DNA from: Streptomyces hilarionis
Lineage (GTDB): Bacteria; Actinomycetota; Actinomycetes; Streptomycetales; Streptomycetaceae
Direction: 5' to 3'
Assembly (NCBI RefSeq): GCF_024539675.1
Contig: NZ_JAHHIT010000046.1
Location: forward strand, 21,928-85,927
Length of the DNA stretch: 64,000 nt
Positions 1 to 7,931 of this stretch are shown piece by piece. How positions within the stretch are numbered: position 1 is the first letter of the stretch; every line of letters begins with the position of its first letter. The position numbers and the translations under genes were made by a program. Under the pieces are notes generated by a model, which did no database searches, was not told the DNA's origin, and saw nothing but the letters and a program-made list of their open reading frames with translations.

Positions 1-668
1 CCCTGGTCACCGCGGCCTCGCTCTACCAGGCCAACGTCACCCTCACCTGGAGCCGTGCGGTCCAGCGCGTCGTCGGCAATGTCGTCGGCGTCCTCGCCTT
101 CGCCGCGCTGGTCCCGCTGGCCCACCTCGCCCAGGCGGCGCTGGTCCTGGTCTGCCTCGCCCTCAACTTCGGAGCCGAGGCGCTGATCAGCCGCAACTAC
201 TGGCTCGGCAGCGTCTGCGTGACCCCGATGGCCCTGCTCATCACCGAGTTCGCGCAGGTCCAGGACCCGGGCCGGCTCGTGACCGAGCGGCTCGTGGACA
301 CCCTCGTCGGTGCGGTGGTCGGATTCGCCGCCGCGGTCGCCGTCACCAACCGCCGGGCCGGCGACCGCCTGGAAAGCGCCCTGACGGCGGTCGAACGGGC
401 CCGGGAACGCGCCGCCCGCCTGGTGGCGGAGCCGCGCCCCGACAGCGCGGCCCTGGACGCGGCCCGCCGCGCGCTGACCGCGGCCCTGGTCGATCTCCGC
501 GCCACCGCCGACGCGGCGGCCGGCGAATGGTGGCAGCGCGCCCTGCCCCAGGAGCGGGTCGTGACGGCCGAACAGTCGGGACACCGTACGCTCGCGGCGA
601 CGGTACGGCGTCAGGGGCTGCTCCTGGGCCGCGAGACGCGTGGGAGAGCGGAGGACGTGCGGCGATGA
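1..668 (+). CDS. FUSC family membrane protein (5' end outside the window)
   Basis: Only the C-terminal part is present. The frame enters at base 3 with no start codon. The first ~110 visible residues contain several hydrophobic helices around a stretch beginning NVTLTWSRAVQRVVGN, which is typical of the fusaric-acid-resistance/aromatic-acid-exporter (FUSC) membrane domain. The last ~80 residues are a hydrophilic, Arg/Ala-rich, probably helical cytoplasmic tail. Known members export aromatic acids or related toxic compounds; the substrate here cannot be read. The TGA stop overlaps the ATG of the downstream MarR gene (ATGA), so the two are probably co-translated and the regulator may control this exporter. 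Confidence 0.75.
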   Translation, partial: LVTAASLYQANVTLTWSRAVQRVVGNVVGVLAFAALVPLAHLAQAALVLVCLALNFGAEALISRNYWLGSVCVTPMALLITEFAQVQDPGRLVTERLVDTLVGAVVGFAAAVAVTNRRAGDRLESALTAVERARERAARLVAEPRPDSAALDAARRALTAALVDLRATADAAAGEWWQRALPQERVVTAEQSGHRTLAATVRRQGLLLGRETRGRAEDVRR

Positions 669-1417
669 CGGCGACGCGGGGACGGACGGCGGCCGGGAAC
701 GGGGCACCGGAGGGCGCTGCGGACGGGAACGCCCCGGGGGACCGCCCCGCGACCGGCGCCCCGGACGCCGCCGGAGGCGCCGAGACGACCGGCGGATCCA
801 CCCCCGCCGACGCCGGCACACTCGACACCTCGCAAGCCGATGACAGCCGCGCGGGCGACCGGGCCAGGGGCGACGACCGGGTCGCGGGCAGGGGCCGGGG
901 CGGTGACGCGGAGAGGAACGACACGGTCGCCGCCGTCGTACGTCAGTGGCAGACCGTCCGGCCCGACCTGGACACCGGCCCCATGGAGATCATCGGGCGG
1001 GTCAACCGCTGTGCCGCCCTGCTCCAGCAGGCCGAGGACGCGCCCCTGCGGGCCGTCGGGCTGAGCCGGCCCGAGTTCGACCTGCTCGGGGCGCTGCGCC
1101 GGACCGGACGCGAGCTGACCCCCGGCGACCTCGCCCGCGAGACCTTCTCCTCAGGGGCCGCCGTCACCAAACGCCTCAAGCAGCTCACCGAGCGCGGCCT
1201 CGTGGAACGCCGTGGCGACACCCGGGACCGCCGCGTCGCCCACCTCCGCCTCACGGACGCCGGGAGGGACGTCGTCGACGGCGTCCTGCCCGAGCAGCTC
1301 GCCTACGAGAGCGCGGTGCTGTCCGCCCTGGACGACGGAAGCCAGGGGGAACTGGCCGACCTGCTCGGAGAGTTGCTCAGCCGGCTCGAGGGCCACATGC
1401 GCACGCTGCGGGTCTGA
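665..1417 (+). CDS. MarR family transcriptional regulator with long disordered N-terminus
   Basis: A 250-residue protein. Residues 1-85 are Gly/Ala/Asp/Arg-rich and look disordered. Residues ~105-245 form a MarR-type winged helix, with the recognition region near FSSGAAVTKRLKQL (161-174) and a wing RRGDTRDRR (182-190). MarR proteins bind palindromic operators as dimers and often release them on binding small phenolic ligands. The chosen ATG overlaps the stop of the FUSC gene as ATGA. A longer upstream start at 527 would run inside that gene and is less likely. The N-terminal extension is unusual, since typical MarR proteins have 140-170 residues. Co-transcription suggests it senses a substrate of the upstream exporter. 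Confidence 0.85.
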   Translation: MTATRGRTAAGNGAPEGAADGNAPGDRPATGAPDAAGGAETTGGSTPADAGTLDTSQADDSRAGDRARGDDRVAGRGRGGDAERNDTVAAVVRQWQTVRPDLDTGPMEIIGRVNRCAALLQQAEDAPLRAVGLSRPEFDLLGALRRTGRELTPGDLARETFSSGAAVTKRLKQLTERGLVERRGDTRDRRVAHLRLTDAGRDVVDGVLPEQLAYESAVLSALDDGSQGELADLLGELLSRLEGHMRTLRV

Positions 1418-1516
1418 GCGGCGGGCCGGGGCCCGAGGGGCGCGAGGCTCCTGAGAATCCCCGGGGGCACGGGTGGCCCGGCGACGACCAGCGGCCTCGG
1501 GCCGTCGCGTTCGCGC

Positions 1517-2281
1517 TCACCCCTCGTCGCCCGCGCGGTACACGCCGAAGGCCGCGCCCGGCGGGTCCCGGAGCACGGCGATCCGCGGGCCGTCCGGCAC
1601 GGAGGCCGGTTCCATCAGAACGGTCCCGCCCGCCTCCACGGCCGTCCGCGTGGCGGCGTCCACGTCGGCCACCGCGAAGTACGGGAGCCAGTGCGGCGGC
1701 ACCTCCGGCGGGAACTTCTCGTCCATCGTGATCATGCCGCCGAAGTCGGCGCCGCCGACGCCCCACTGCACGTAGTTCTCCGAAGAGCCGACGGTCCAGC
1801 CGAACACGGTGGTGTAGAAGGTCTCCGCCCGTTCCGGATCGCGGGTCAGCAGCTCGACCCAGCCCAGCGAGCCGGGCGCGTTGAACAGGTCGGCGCCGGG
1901 GAAGGTCCGCGCCTGCCACAGCTGGAACGCGGCGCCGGACGGATCCAGGGCCACGACGAAACGGCCCATGTCGAAGACGTCCATCGGACCGACCAGCACC
2001 TTGCCGCCGGCCTCGGTGACCAGGCGGGCGCTGACGTCCGCGTCGGTCACCGCGAACGACACGCTCCAGGCGCACGGCTGACCCTGCTGGTGAAGGGGGG
2101 TGAGCGCGGCGACGGCGGCCTCGCCGAGGTGCGCGACGGTGTAGCCGCCCGCCTCCTGTCGCGGGTCCGTCCGGGGCTGCCAGCCGAACAGCTCCGTGTA
2201 GAACCGCTTCGCCGTGTCCAGGTCACCGGTCCCCAGCTCGGCCCAGCAGGGCCCGCCGGGCACGGACGCGTCGAGCTTCAT
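1517..2281 (-). CDS. Two-domain VOC (glyoxalase/bleomycin-resistance fold) protein
   Basis: A 254-residue protein made of two consecutive VOC modules, about residues 5-125 and 130-252. Each has the beta-alpha-beta-beta-beta pattern, with repeats such as FYTELFGW in the first and FYTTVFGW in the second. The layout resembles actinobacterial Cfp30B-type proteins. The start was placed at the ATG before KLDASVPGG because GGAAGGA lies just upstream. An extension to 2467 is Arg/Pro-rich and looks like non-coding frame. A -10-like TAGCGT on the minus strand (2316-2321) could drive it. VOC proteins range from metal-dependent enzymes to binding proteins, so no reaction is assigned. Confidence 0.85.
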   Translation of the reverse strand: MKLDASVPGGPCWAELGTGDLDTAKRFYTELFGWQPRTDPRQEAGGYTVAHLGEAAVAALTPLHQQGQPCAWSVSFAVTDADVSARLVTEAGGKVLVGPMDVFDMGRFVVALDPSGAAFQLWQARTFPGADLFNAPGSLGWVELLTRDPERAETFYTTVFGWTVGSSENYVQWGVGGADFGGMITMDEKFPPEVPPHWLPYFAVADVDAATRTAVEAGGTVLMEPASVPDGPRIAVLRDPPGAAFGVYRAGDEG

Positions 2282-2590
2282 GACGTTCCTTCCGACGAAG
2301 GGGACCCCTTCCAGCACGCTAAGCCTCGCCCCGGACGACGGCATCCGCTGACCGCGGCGGCCCGGAGAACCCCGGTGTGAGGCGGCGTCGAGCGGACGCG
2401 GCAGGCGCGGGCGGGACCGGCCGGGGCGCGCGACGCTCGGGCCGACCGCACCGGGACCACCGTCCACCGCGAAGCGGGGGCACGGCGGAATCCGCCGCCC
2501 CGGGCCGGTGATCGCCCACCGGCCCGTTCCGCTCGGGTCCCGCCCGGCACGCGCGCCCCGCCGGCGGCGGAGGACCCGGCGGGGCGTGGC
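2282..2590. other. Intergenic gap between two VOC genes
   Basis: About 310 bases of GC-rich DNA with no convincing gene. ORFs crossing it are Arg/Pro/Gly-rich shadows. The part nearest 2281 should carry the promoter of the upstream-oriented VOC gene; a -10-like hexamer TAGCGT reads on the minus strand at 2316-2321. I see no terminator hairpin or repeat. Confidence 0.5.
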
Positions 2591-2989
2591 TCAGATGCCC
2601 GGGCGGTAGCGCATCGGATGGTCGGCGGGGACCTCCACCAGCACGATCGGGGTGCCGTCCGGATCCGCGATCCACATCTCGACCAGGCCCCACGGCTCGC
2701 GCACCGGGGGACGGACGATCTCGACCCCGTGGGCCCGCAGCTCGTCGTGCGCCGCCGCCACGTCCGCCACCTGAAGCCACAGCCGTACCGCGGGGTCGGG
2801 CGGCATCGGCGCCCGTGCGCGGCCGGAGAGCTCCAGGAAGCCGCCGCCGAGGAAGTAGACGACCCCGCGCTCCGGCCCCGTCCCGAACTCGCGGAAGACG
2901 GCCAGCCCCAGCCGCTCCCCGTAGAAGGTGCGGGAACGCTCGGGATCGGTGGGGCGGAGCAGGGTCCTACCGCTCAGTACATGCACCAT
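2591..2989 (-). CDS. VOC family protein
   Basis: A 132-residue single-domain glyoxalase-fold protein. It has the opening pattern LLRPTDPERSRTFYGERLGL, a central FLELSGR strand, and a closing WIADPDGTPIVLVEVP segment typical of VOC family members. No specific metal-ligand set can be assigned with certainty. The ATG at 2989 has no clear Shine-Dalgarno but is preceded 8 nt upstream by TAGCCT on the minus strand (2998-3003), so the transcript may be leaderless. It is divergent from the GNAT gene at 3063. Confidence 0.85.
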   Translation of the reverse strand: MVHVLSGRTLLRPTDPERSRTFYGERLGLAVFREFGTGPERGVVYFLGGGFLELSGRARAPMPPDPAVRLWLQVADVAAAHDELRAHGVEIVRPPVREPWGLVEMWIADPDGTPIVLVEVPADHPMRYRPGI

Positions 2990-2997
2990 GCATCCCG

Positions 2998-3020
2998 AGG
3001 CTACCCGCGTGGAGTTAGGC
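2998..3020. promoter_or_regulatory. Divergent -10-like elements between VOC and GNAT genes
   Basis: On the minus strand TAGCCT (2998-3003) lies 8 nt before the VOC ATG. On the plus strand TAGGCT (about 3015-3020) lies ~42 nt before the GNAT ATG. Both fit the TANNNT -10 pattern of the main streptomycete sigma factor. I see no good -35 for either, so the call is tentative. Confidence 0.35.
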
Positions 3021-3062
3021 TCACCGGTACCCCTGACACGTCAGAGACCGGAGAACGCCCGC

Positions 3063-3602
3063 ATGGACACCGCCGCCACCGACCTGACCTTCCGTGACGC
3101 CACCGCAGCCGACGTCGACGCCGTCGTCCGGCTCATCGAGTCCGCCTACCGCGGGGACTCCAGCCGGGCCGGGTGGACGACGGAGGCCGACATCCTGCAA
3201 GGGCAGCGGACCGACCCCGACGGCGTGCTCGCGGTCATAGCGGCGCCCGACAGCAGGCTGCTCACCGCGGAGCAGGACGGCCGGACGGTCGCCTGCTGCC
3301 AGCTCGAACACCGCGGCGACCACGCCTACTTCGGCATGTTCGCGGTCAGCCCCACGGCGCAGGGCGGCGGCCTCGGCAAGGCCGTCATGGCCCGGGCCGA
3401 GCGCGAGGCGCGCGAGGCCTGGGGCGTCAGCGAGATGCGCATGACCGTGATCTCGGTCCGCGAGGACCTCATCGCCTGGTACGAGCGCCGCGGCTACCGC
3501 CGGACCGGCCGGATGACCCCCTTCCCGTACGGCGACGACCGCTTCGGCATCCCGCAGCGCGACGACCTCCAGTTCGAGCTGTTGATCAAGGACCTGACGT
3601 GA
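3063..3602 (+). CDS. GNAT family N-acetyltransferase
   Basis: A 179-residue acetyltransferase-fold protein. Residues ~5-30 (FRDATAADVDAVVRLIESAY) match the GNAT N-terminal strand and helix. The acetyl-CoA pyrophosphate loop is present as VSPTAQGGGLGKAVM near residue 100, and WYERRGYRRTG follows near the C-terminus as in motif B. Such enzymes transfer acetyl from acetyl-CoA to an amine; the substrate is unknown. The ATG is preceded by GGAGA with about 9 nt spacing. It converges closely on the glycerophosphodiesterase gene, with only 16 nt between stops and no obvious terminator hairpin. Confidence 0.88.
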   Translation: MDTAATDLTFRDATAADVDAVVRLIESAYRGDSSRAGWTTEADILQGQRTDPDGVLAVIAAPDSRLLTAEQDGRTVACCQLEHRGDHAYFGMFAVSPTAQGGGLGKAVMARAEREAREAWGVSEMRMTVISVREDLIAWYERRGYRRTGRMTPFPYGDDRFGIPQRDDLQFELLIKDLT

Positions 3603-3618
3603 GCGCCGGGCCGCGCCC

Positions 3619-4302
3619 TCAGGCCGTGAAGCGGCCGGTGCGCCTGATCTCCGGGTAGTCGGTGGTCGCGCCGTCGAGTTCGAGGGCCCGGACGAGCCGC
3701 AGCTGCTCCTGGGTGTTGACCACCCAGCCGATGATCCGCAGGTCGCGCTTGCGGGCCTCCTCGACGATCTCCAGCGTCAGGCGCCTGAGGTTGAGGCAGA
3801 GCGTGGCGGCGCCGGCTGTCACGGCCCGGTCCACGATGTCGAGGCCGTAGCGGCTGCCGATGAGCGCCGTGCGCACCCCGGGGACCAGCCGCGCGATCTC
3901 GGCGACGGCCTCGTCGTGGAAGGAGGACACCTCCACCCGTCCCGTCAGGTCCCGGGCCGAGATCACCTCGGCCAGCGCCCGCGCCGCCTGGACGTCCTTG
4001 ATCTCTGCCTGCAACGGTGTGCGCACCGCGTCCAGGACCTCCTCGAAGACCGGCACCCGCTCCCCGCGCCCGGCGTCGAGGGCCCGCAGCTCCGCGAGGG
4101 TCTGTTCGGCGACGGCCCCGGCGCCGTCGGTCGTGCGGTCCACGTCGGGGTCGTGCATGACGACCAGCGCGCCGTCCTTGCTCAGGTGCAGATCGAGTTC
4201 GATGACGTCGAGGCCGGCCTGCTCGGCGGCGACGAAGGAGCGCAGGGTGTTCTCGGGCTCGACGCCCATCACGCCGCGGTGGCCGATGGTGAGGAAGTTC
4301 AA
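3619..4302 (-). CDS. Glycerophosphodiester phosphodiesterase family protein
   Basis: A 227-residue TIM-barrel GDPD. Key residues are visible: HRG at 8-10 (general acid His8), ENT at 17-19, metal ligands E35 and D37 in VIELDLHL, and HD at 50-51. The family hydrolyses glycerophosphodiesters to glycerol-3-phosphate and an alcohol. There is no signal peptide, so it probably acts in the cytoplasm. A TTG at 4302 is chosen as start: the first in-frame ATG (4270) lies after the catalytic HRG and would delete it. GGAAACGAG precedes the TTG as a weak ribosome site. The same frame stays open far upstream, but that part is antisense to the DUF6421 gene. Confidence 0.85.
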   Translation of the reverse strand: MNFLTIGHRGVMGVEPENTLRSFVAAEQAGLDVIELDLHLSKDGALVVMHDPDVDRTTDGAGAVAEQTLAELRALDAGRGERVPVFEEVLDAVRTPLQAEIKDVQAARALAEVISARDLTGRVEVSSFHDEAVAEIARLVPGVRTALIGSRYGLDIVDRAVTAGAATLCLNLRRLTLEIVEEARKRDLRIIGWVVNTQEQLRLVRALELDGATTDYPEIRRTGRFTA

Positions 4303-4511
4303 GGCGGGACTCGTTTCCGTCGACGGCGGGGCCGGGGGAGCACACGGGCCGACGGCCGCGGGCAGCCCGGGACACGCGTGCGTCCCCCGACTTCCTACCC
4401 GCCCTGCCCGTGCGGAAGCGTTCGCCTCTCCGGTGTCGGACAGGAAATAGTGAGGTGAAGATGCGGGCGGGCAGGATAATTTCCCGAAGGTCCACTTGCT
4501 GGAGGAAACCT

Positions 4512-4523
4512 CGTATGCATACG
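4512..4523. promoter_or_regulatory. Perfect 12-bp palindrome upstream of the DUF6421 operon
   Basis: CGTATGCATACG is a perfect inverted repeat 37 nt before the ATG of the DUF6421 gene. It sits in the 258-bp space shared with the divergent GDPD gene. Position and symmetry fit an operator. The AT-richer core could also be part of the promoter. No cognate regulator is encoded next to it. Confidence 0.4.
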
Positions 4524-4560
4524 GTGTCCTGACGCGAGGTTCTCCAGTGGAGGATGGGAC

Positions 4561-5958
4561 ATGACGGAAATTCTTGTGCAGGCAGCTACGGAGGATCGGG
4601 TTCCTCCGACGACCAGGGTGGTGGAGCACCCGGCGTGGCGCGTGCTCAAGGATGCCGTGGAGGAGATCCGGCCCTGGCAGGCCAAGGACGGATCGATCGA
4701 CCTCACGGCCGAGGGCGCGCCGCAGCGTGCGGACGTCGAGCAGGCGGTCCGGCGGGTGATCGAGGCGGTCGAGGAGCTCTCCCCGCTGCTTCCGCACGAC
4801 GCCGACTACCACCGCGCCCTGGCGAAGGACCTGCGGGTCTGGGCCGACGGCGGATTCGAGGTGCCGGACTTCCTCGACTCCCTGCTGGCCTTCCAGCCGG
4901 CCGCCGACCGCCGCGACGGCCTCCAGCACCTGGTCGTCTTCCCGATGTACACGCAGAACGGCAACCCGGACCGCAACCTGGAAGCGGTCGTGCTGCGCAT
5001 GGTCTGGCCGGACTGGCTGGCGGAGCTGGAGCGCACCCGCTACGACAACCCGCTGTTCTGCGGCATCACCTTCGAGGACTTCACGGCCGGCTACGACACC
5101 AACTCGGCCGTCCTCTTCCCGGAGACCATCGCCGTCCGCGAAGCGCCGGAACGTTTCTCCTGGGGCGGCATCTTCTGCGACCGCGAGGCCGCCCGCTTCC
5201 GCCGGGTCACCGACGCGGCCGTCGACGTGCTGGGCCTGGAGCTGCCCGAGGACATCGCCGCCATGGTCCACGACCAGAAGCGCTGCGAGGAGGCCTTCGT
5301 GCTGTGGGACATGGTCCACGACCGCACCCACAGCCACGGCGACCTGCCCTTCGACCCGTTCATGATCAAGCAGCGCCAGCCGTTCTGGATGTACGGCCTG
5401 GAGGAGCTGCGCTGCGACCTCACCGCCTTCAAGGAGGCCGTGAAGCTCCAGGACGACGGCGTCCCGCAGGCCCGTGACGTGCAGTACGCCGTCCTCTTCG
5501 ACCGCATGTTCCGCTTCCCCGTCACCGGCGAGCGCGTGCGCAACTACGACGGGCTCGGCGGCCAGCTGCTCTTCGCCTACCTGCACAAGCACGACGTCAT
5601 CCGCTGGACGGACAACAAGCTGCACATCGACTGGCAGCGCGCCCCGCAGGTCACCAACCAGCTCTGCGCCGACATCGAGCAGCTCTACCGCAACGGCATC
5701 GACCGCCCCAAGCTCGTGCACTGGTTCGCCGGCTACGAGCTGGTCTCGACCTACCTCGCCCCGCACCCGGGCTCCAAGTGGGCCAAGGGCCCCGACGCCC
5801 TGGACCTGACCCAGCCGCCGCGCAAGCTCGTGGACGACGTGCTTGCCGACGAGTTTCCGCTGAGCATGTTCTATGAGGCACTGTCCAAGAAACTCAAGAG
5901 CGTGATCGCCTCGACCCGGGGCATCACGAGGGACGGCGCCGAGCGGATCGCCGCGTGA
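4561..5958 (+). CDS. DUF6421 family protein, first gene of a three-gene operon
   Basis: A 465-residue soluble protein that I recognise as the uncharacterised actinobacterial DUF6421 family. There is no signal peptide or membrane helix. The most striking segment is residues 250-290: DMVHDRTHSHGD contains H253, H257 and H259 in an HxxxH arrangement, and 22 residues later GLEELRCDL supplies E281, E282, R284 and D286. The spacing recalls metal sites built from a His pair plus a downstream acidic helix. The Glu of a classical HExxH protease motif is absent, so protease activity is not claimed. The ATG has GGAGG at 8 nt. The stop overlaps a GTG of the next frame as GTGA, implying coupling to the SDR. 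Confidence 0.85.
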   Translation: MTEILVQAATEDRVPPTTRVVEHPAWRVLKDAVEEIRPWQAKDGSIDLTAEGAPQRADVEQAVRRVIEAVEELSPLLPHDADYHRALAKDLRVWADGGFEVPDFLDSLLAFQPAADRRDGLQHLVVFPMYTQNGNPDRNLEAVVLRMVWPDWLAELERTRYDNPLFCGITFEDFTAGYDTNSAVLFPETIAVREAPERFSWGGIFCDREAARFRRVTDAAVDVLGLELPEDIAAMVHDQKRCEEAFVLWDMVHDRTHSHGDLPFDPFMIKQRQPFWMYGLEELRCDLTAFKEAVKLQDDGVPQARDVQYAVLFDRMFRFPVTGERVRNYDGLGGQLLFAYLHKHDVIRWTDNKLHIDWQRAPQVTNQLCADIEQLYRNGIDRPKLVHWFAGYELVSTYLAPHPGSKWAKGPDALDLTQPPRKLVDDVLADEFPLSMFYEALSKKLKSVIASTRGITRDGAERIAA

Positions 5959-5999
5959 GCGACCTGCGTACCGAGAACACTGCTCAGGAGGCGAGGAAC

Positions 6000-6746
6000 A
6001 TGGGGAACGGGGCTCTCAGCGGTGCGGTGATCGCGGTGGCCGGCGCGGGCGGACCCGCGGGCCGGGCGGCACTGCTCAGGCTCGCCGAGGCCGGCGCGAC
6101 CGTCGTCGGCGCGGACAACGACCCGGAGCGTCTGGCGGAGGCCGTCGACGCGGCGCGCTACGGGGCCGGGGGCGCCACCGTCACCGGCGAGCCGGTCGAC
6201 CTGCTCGACCTGGACTCGACCCGCGACTGGGCGCTGCGCGTCGAGAAGGAGTTCGGCCGGATCGACGGCCTGGTCCACCTCGTCGGCGGCTGGCGCGGCA
6301 GCGAGACGTTCATCAAGACCAGCCTGGACGACTGGGACTTCCTGGAGCTGCTGCTCATCAAGACCGTGCAGCACACCTCCCTCGCCTTCTTCGAGGGGCT
6401 CCAGCGCAGCGACCGCGGCCGGTACGTGCTGATCAGCGCGTCCGGCGCGACCAGGCCCACCGCGGGCAACGCCGCCTACGCCGCGGCCAAGGCCGCCTCC
6501 GAGGCCTGGACGCTGGCGCTCGCCGACGCCTTCCGCAAGGCGGGGGGCGCGGACGGACCGACCTCGGCGGCTGCGATCCTGGTGGTGAAGGCGCTGGTGC
6601 ACGAGGCGATGCGCGCCGACCGCCCCAACGCGAAGTTCGCGGGTTTCACGGACGTCAAGGACCTGGCCGAGGCCATCGCCGGAGTCTGGGAGAAGCCCGC
6701 CACCGAAGTGAACGGACAGCGTCTGTGGCTCACCGAGCAGCCGTGA
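6000..6746 (+). CDS. Short-chain dehydrogenase/reductase family protein
   Basis: A 248-residue Rossmann-fold SDR. The nucleotide loop is GAGGPAG (15-21), a variant of TGxxxGxG. The catalytic set is S148, Y160 and K164 (YAAAK). A GTG at 5955 overlaps the upstream stop. The ATG at 6000 is preferred because it carries AGGAGG at 8 nt spacing, and the N-terminal strand of the fold begins just after it. The modified glycine loop and a shortened cofactor region (GADNDPERL) suggest NAD(P) binding, but the preference cannot be stated. The stop overlaps the GTG of the aldolase gene. Coupling with DUF6421 and a PLP enzyme suggests consecutive steps on a hydroxy or keto amino-acid-like compound. Confidence 0.85.
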   Translation: MGNGALSGAVIAVAGAGGPAGRAALLRLAEAGATVVGADNDPERLAEAVDAARYGAGGATVTGEPVDLLDLDSTRDWALRVEKEFGRIDGLVHLVGGWRGSETFIKTSLDDWDFLELLLIKTVQHTSLAFFEGLQRSDRGRYVLISASGATRPTAGNAAYAAAKAASEAWTLALADAFRKAGGADGPTSAAAILVVKALVHEAMRADRPNAKFAGFTDVKDLAEAIAGVWEKPATEVNGQRLWLTEQP

Positions 6747-7813
6747 ACCCTCCGAAGACCGACGCCCGTCGCCACCACGATCCCGAGATCCGCGGCTTCG
6801 CCAGCGACAACTACGCCGGGGTGCACCCGGAGGTGCTGGCGGCGCTGGCCGTGGCCAACGGCGGCCATCAGGTGGCGTACGGGGAGGACGACTACACCGA
6901 GAACCTCCAGGGGATCGTCCGCAGTCATTTCGGGCCGACGGCGGAGGCCTTCCCGGTCTTCAACGGCACCGGCGCGAACGTCGTCGCGCTCCAGGCGGTC
7001 ACCGACCGCTGGGGCGCGGTGATCTGCGCCGAGAGCGCCCACATCAACGTGGACGAAGGCGGCGCGCCCGAGCGCATGGGCGGGCTGAAGCTGCTCACCG
7101 TGCCCACCCCCGACGGCAAGCTCACCCCGGAGCTGATCGACCGGCAGGCCTGGGGCTGGGAGGACGAGCACCGCGCGATGCCGCAGGTCGTCTCGATCAC
7201 CCAGAGCACGGAGCTCGGCACGCTCTACACGCCCGAGGAGATCCGCGCGATCTGCGACCACGCCCACGCGCGGGGCATGAAGGTCCACCTGGACGGCTCC
7301 CGCATAGCCAATGCGGCGGCCTCGCTGGACGTCCCGATGCGGACGTTCACCAACGCCGTCGGCGTCGACGTCCTGTCCTTGGGCGGGACCAAGAACGGCG
7401 CGCTGTTCGGTGAGGCGGTCGTCGTGATCAACCAGGACGCCGTCAGCCACATGAAGCACCTGCGCAAGCTGTCGATGCAGCTCGCCTCGAAGATGCGCTT
7501 CGTGTCGGTCCAGCTCGAGGCGCTGCTCGCCAGGGACCTGTGGCTGCGCAACGCGCGCCACGCCAACGAGATGGCCCAGCGGCTGGCGGAGGGCGTGCGC
7601 GCCGTGCACGGCGTCGAGGTCCTCCACCCGGTGCAGGCCAACGGCGTCTTCGCGCGGCTCCCGCACGACGTGAGCGTGCGCCTGCAGAAGCGGTTCCGGT
7701 TCTACTTCTGGGACGAGGCGGCGGGCGTCGTGCGCTGGATGTGCGCGTTCGACACGACCGAGGACGACGTGGACCTGTTCGTGGCGGCCGTCAAGGAGGA
7801 GATGGCGCGGTAG
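6743..7813 (+). CDS. Threonine-aldolase/beta-eliminating-lyase family PLP enzyme
   Basis: A 356-residue fold-type I PLP enzyme of the low-specificity threonine aldolase type. The internal aldimine lysine is K217 in LSLGGTKNGA. D184 in HLDGSR should hold the pyridine nitrogen, and H100 in ESAHINVDE is the likely ring-stacking residue. Family members cleave L-threonine or other beta-hydroxy amino acids to glycine and an aldehyde. The GTG start overlaps the SDR stop (GTGA). The first residues (NPPKTDARRHHDPEIRGFASDN) lead into the conserved SDNYAG strand, which supports this start over one six codons upstream. It is the last gene of the operon. Confidence 0.88.
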   Translation: MNPPKTDARRHHDPEIRGFASDNYAGVHPEVLAALAVANGGHQVAYGEDDYTENLQGIVRSHFGPTAEAFPVFNGTGANVVALQAVTDRWGAVICAESAHINVDEGGAPERMGGLKLLTVPTPDGKLTPELIDRQAWGWEDEHRAMPQVVSITQSTELGTLYTPEEIRAICDHAHARGMKVHLDGSRIANAAASLDVPMRTFTNAVGVDVLSLGGTKNGALFGEAVVVINQDAVSHMKHLRKLSMQLASKMRFVSVQLEALLARDLWLRNARHANEMAQRLAEGVRAVHGVEVLHPVQANGVFARLPHDVSVRLQKRFRFYFWDEAAGVVRWMCAFDTTEDDVDLFVAAVKEEMAR

Positions 7814-7893
7814 CGGCGCCGGCGGCCCACGAGAACCCACCGGGATCGGGGCGTCGGCTGTAATGCATAGGTATGCGGTCACCTGAAAAGTCA

Positions 7894-7923
7894 TTGACGC
7901 TCGGGTGGCCGTTTTCCTATGCT
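7894..7923 (+). promoter_or_regulatory. Consensus-like sigma-70 promoter for the transglutaminase-like gene
   Basis: TTGACG (7894-7899) and TATGCT (7918-7923) are separated by 18 nt. This is one of the best matches to the principal streptomycete promoter in the window. The ATG at 7932 is only 8 nt after the -10, so the message probably begins at or within a base or two of the start codon. Confidence 0.65.
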
Positions 7924-7931
7924 CTCCCGGT

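Noticed and set aside
3619..5766. 715-residue minus-strand ORF extending the GDPD gene upstream
   Set aside because: Beyond 4302 it is exactly antisense to the DUF6421 gene and reads as Val/Glu/Leu-rich shadow protein; GC-biased codons on the real strand create it.
4561..5958. DUF6421 as an HExxH metalloprotease
   Set aside because: The motif is HDRTH, without the catalytic Glu after the first His, so a gluzincin protease assignment is not justified.
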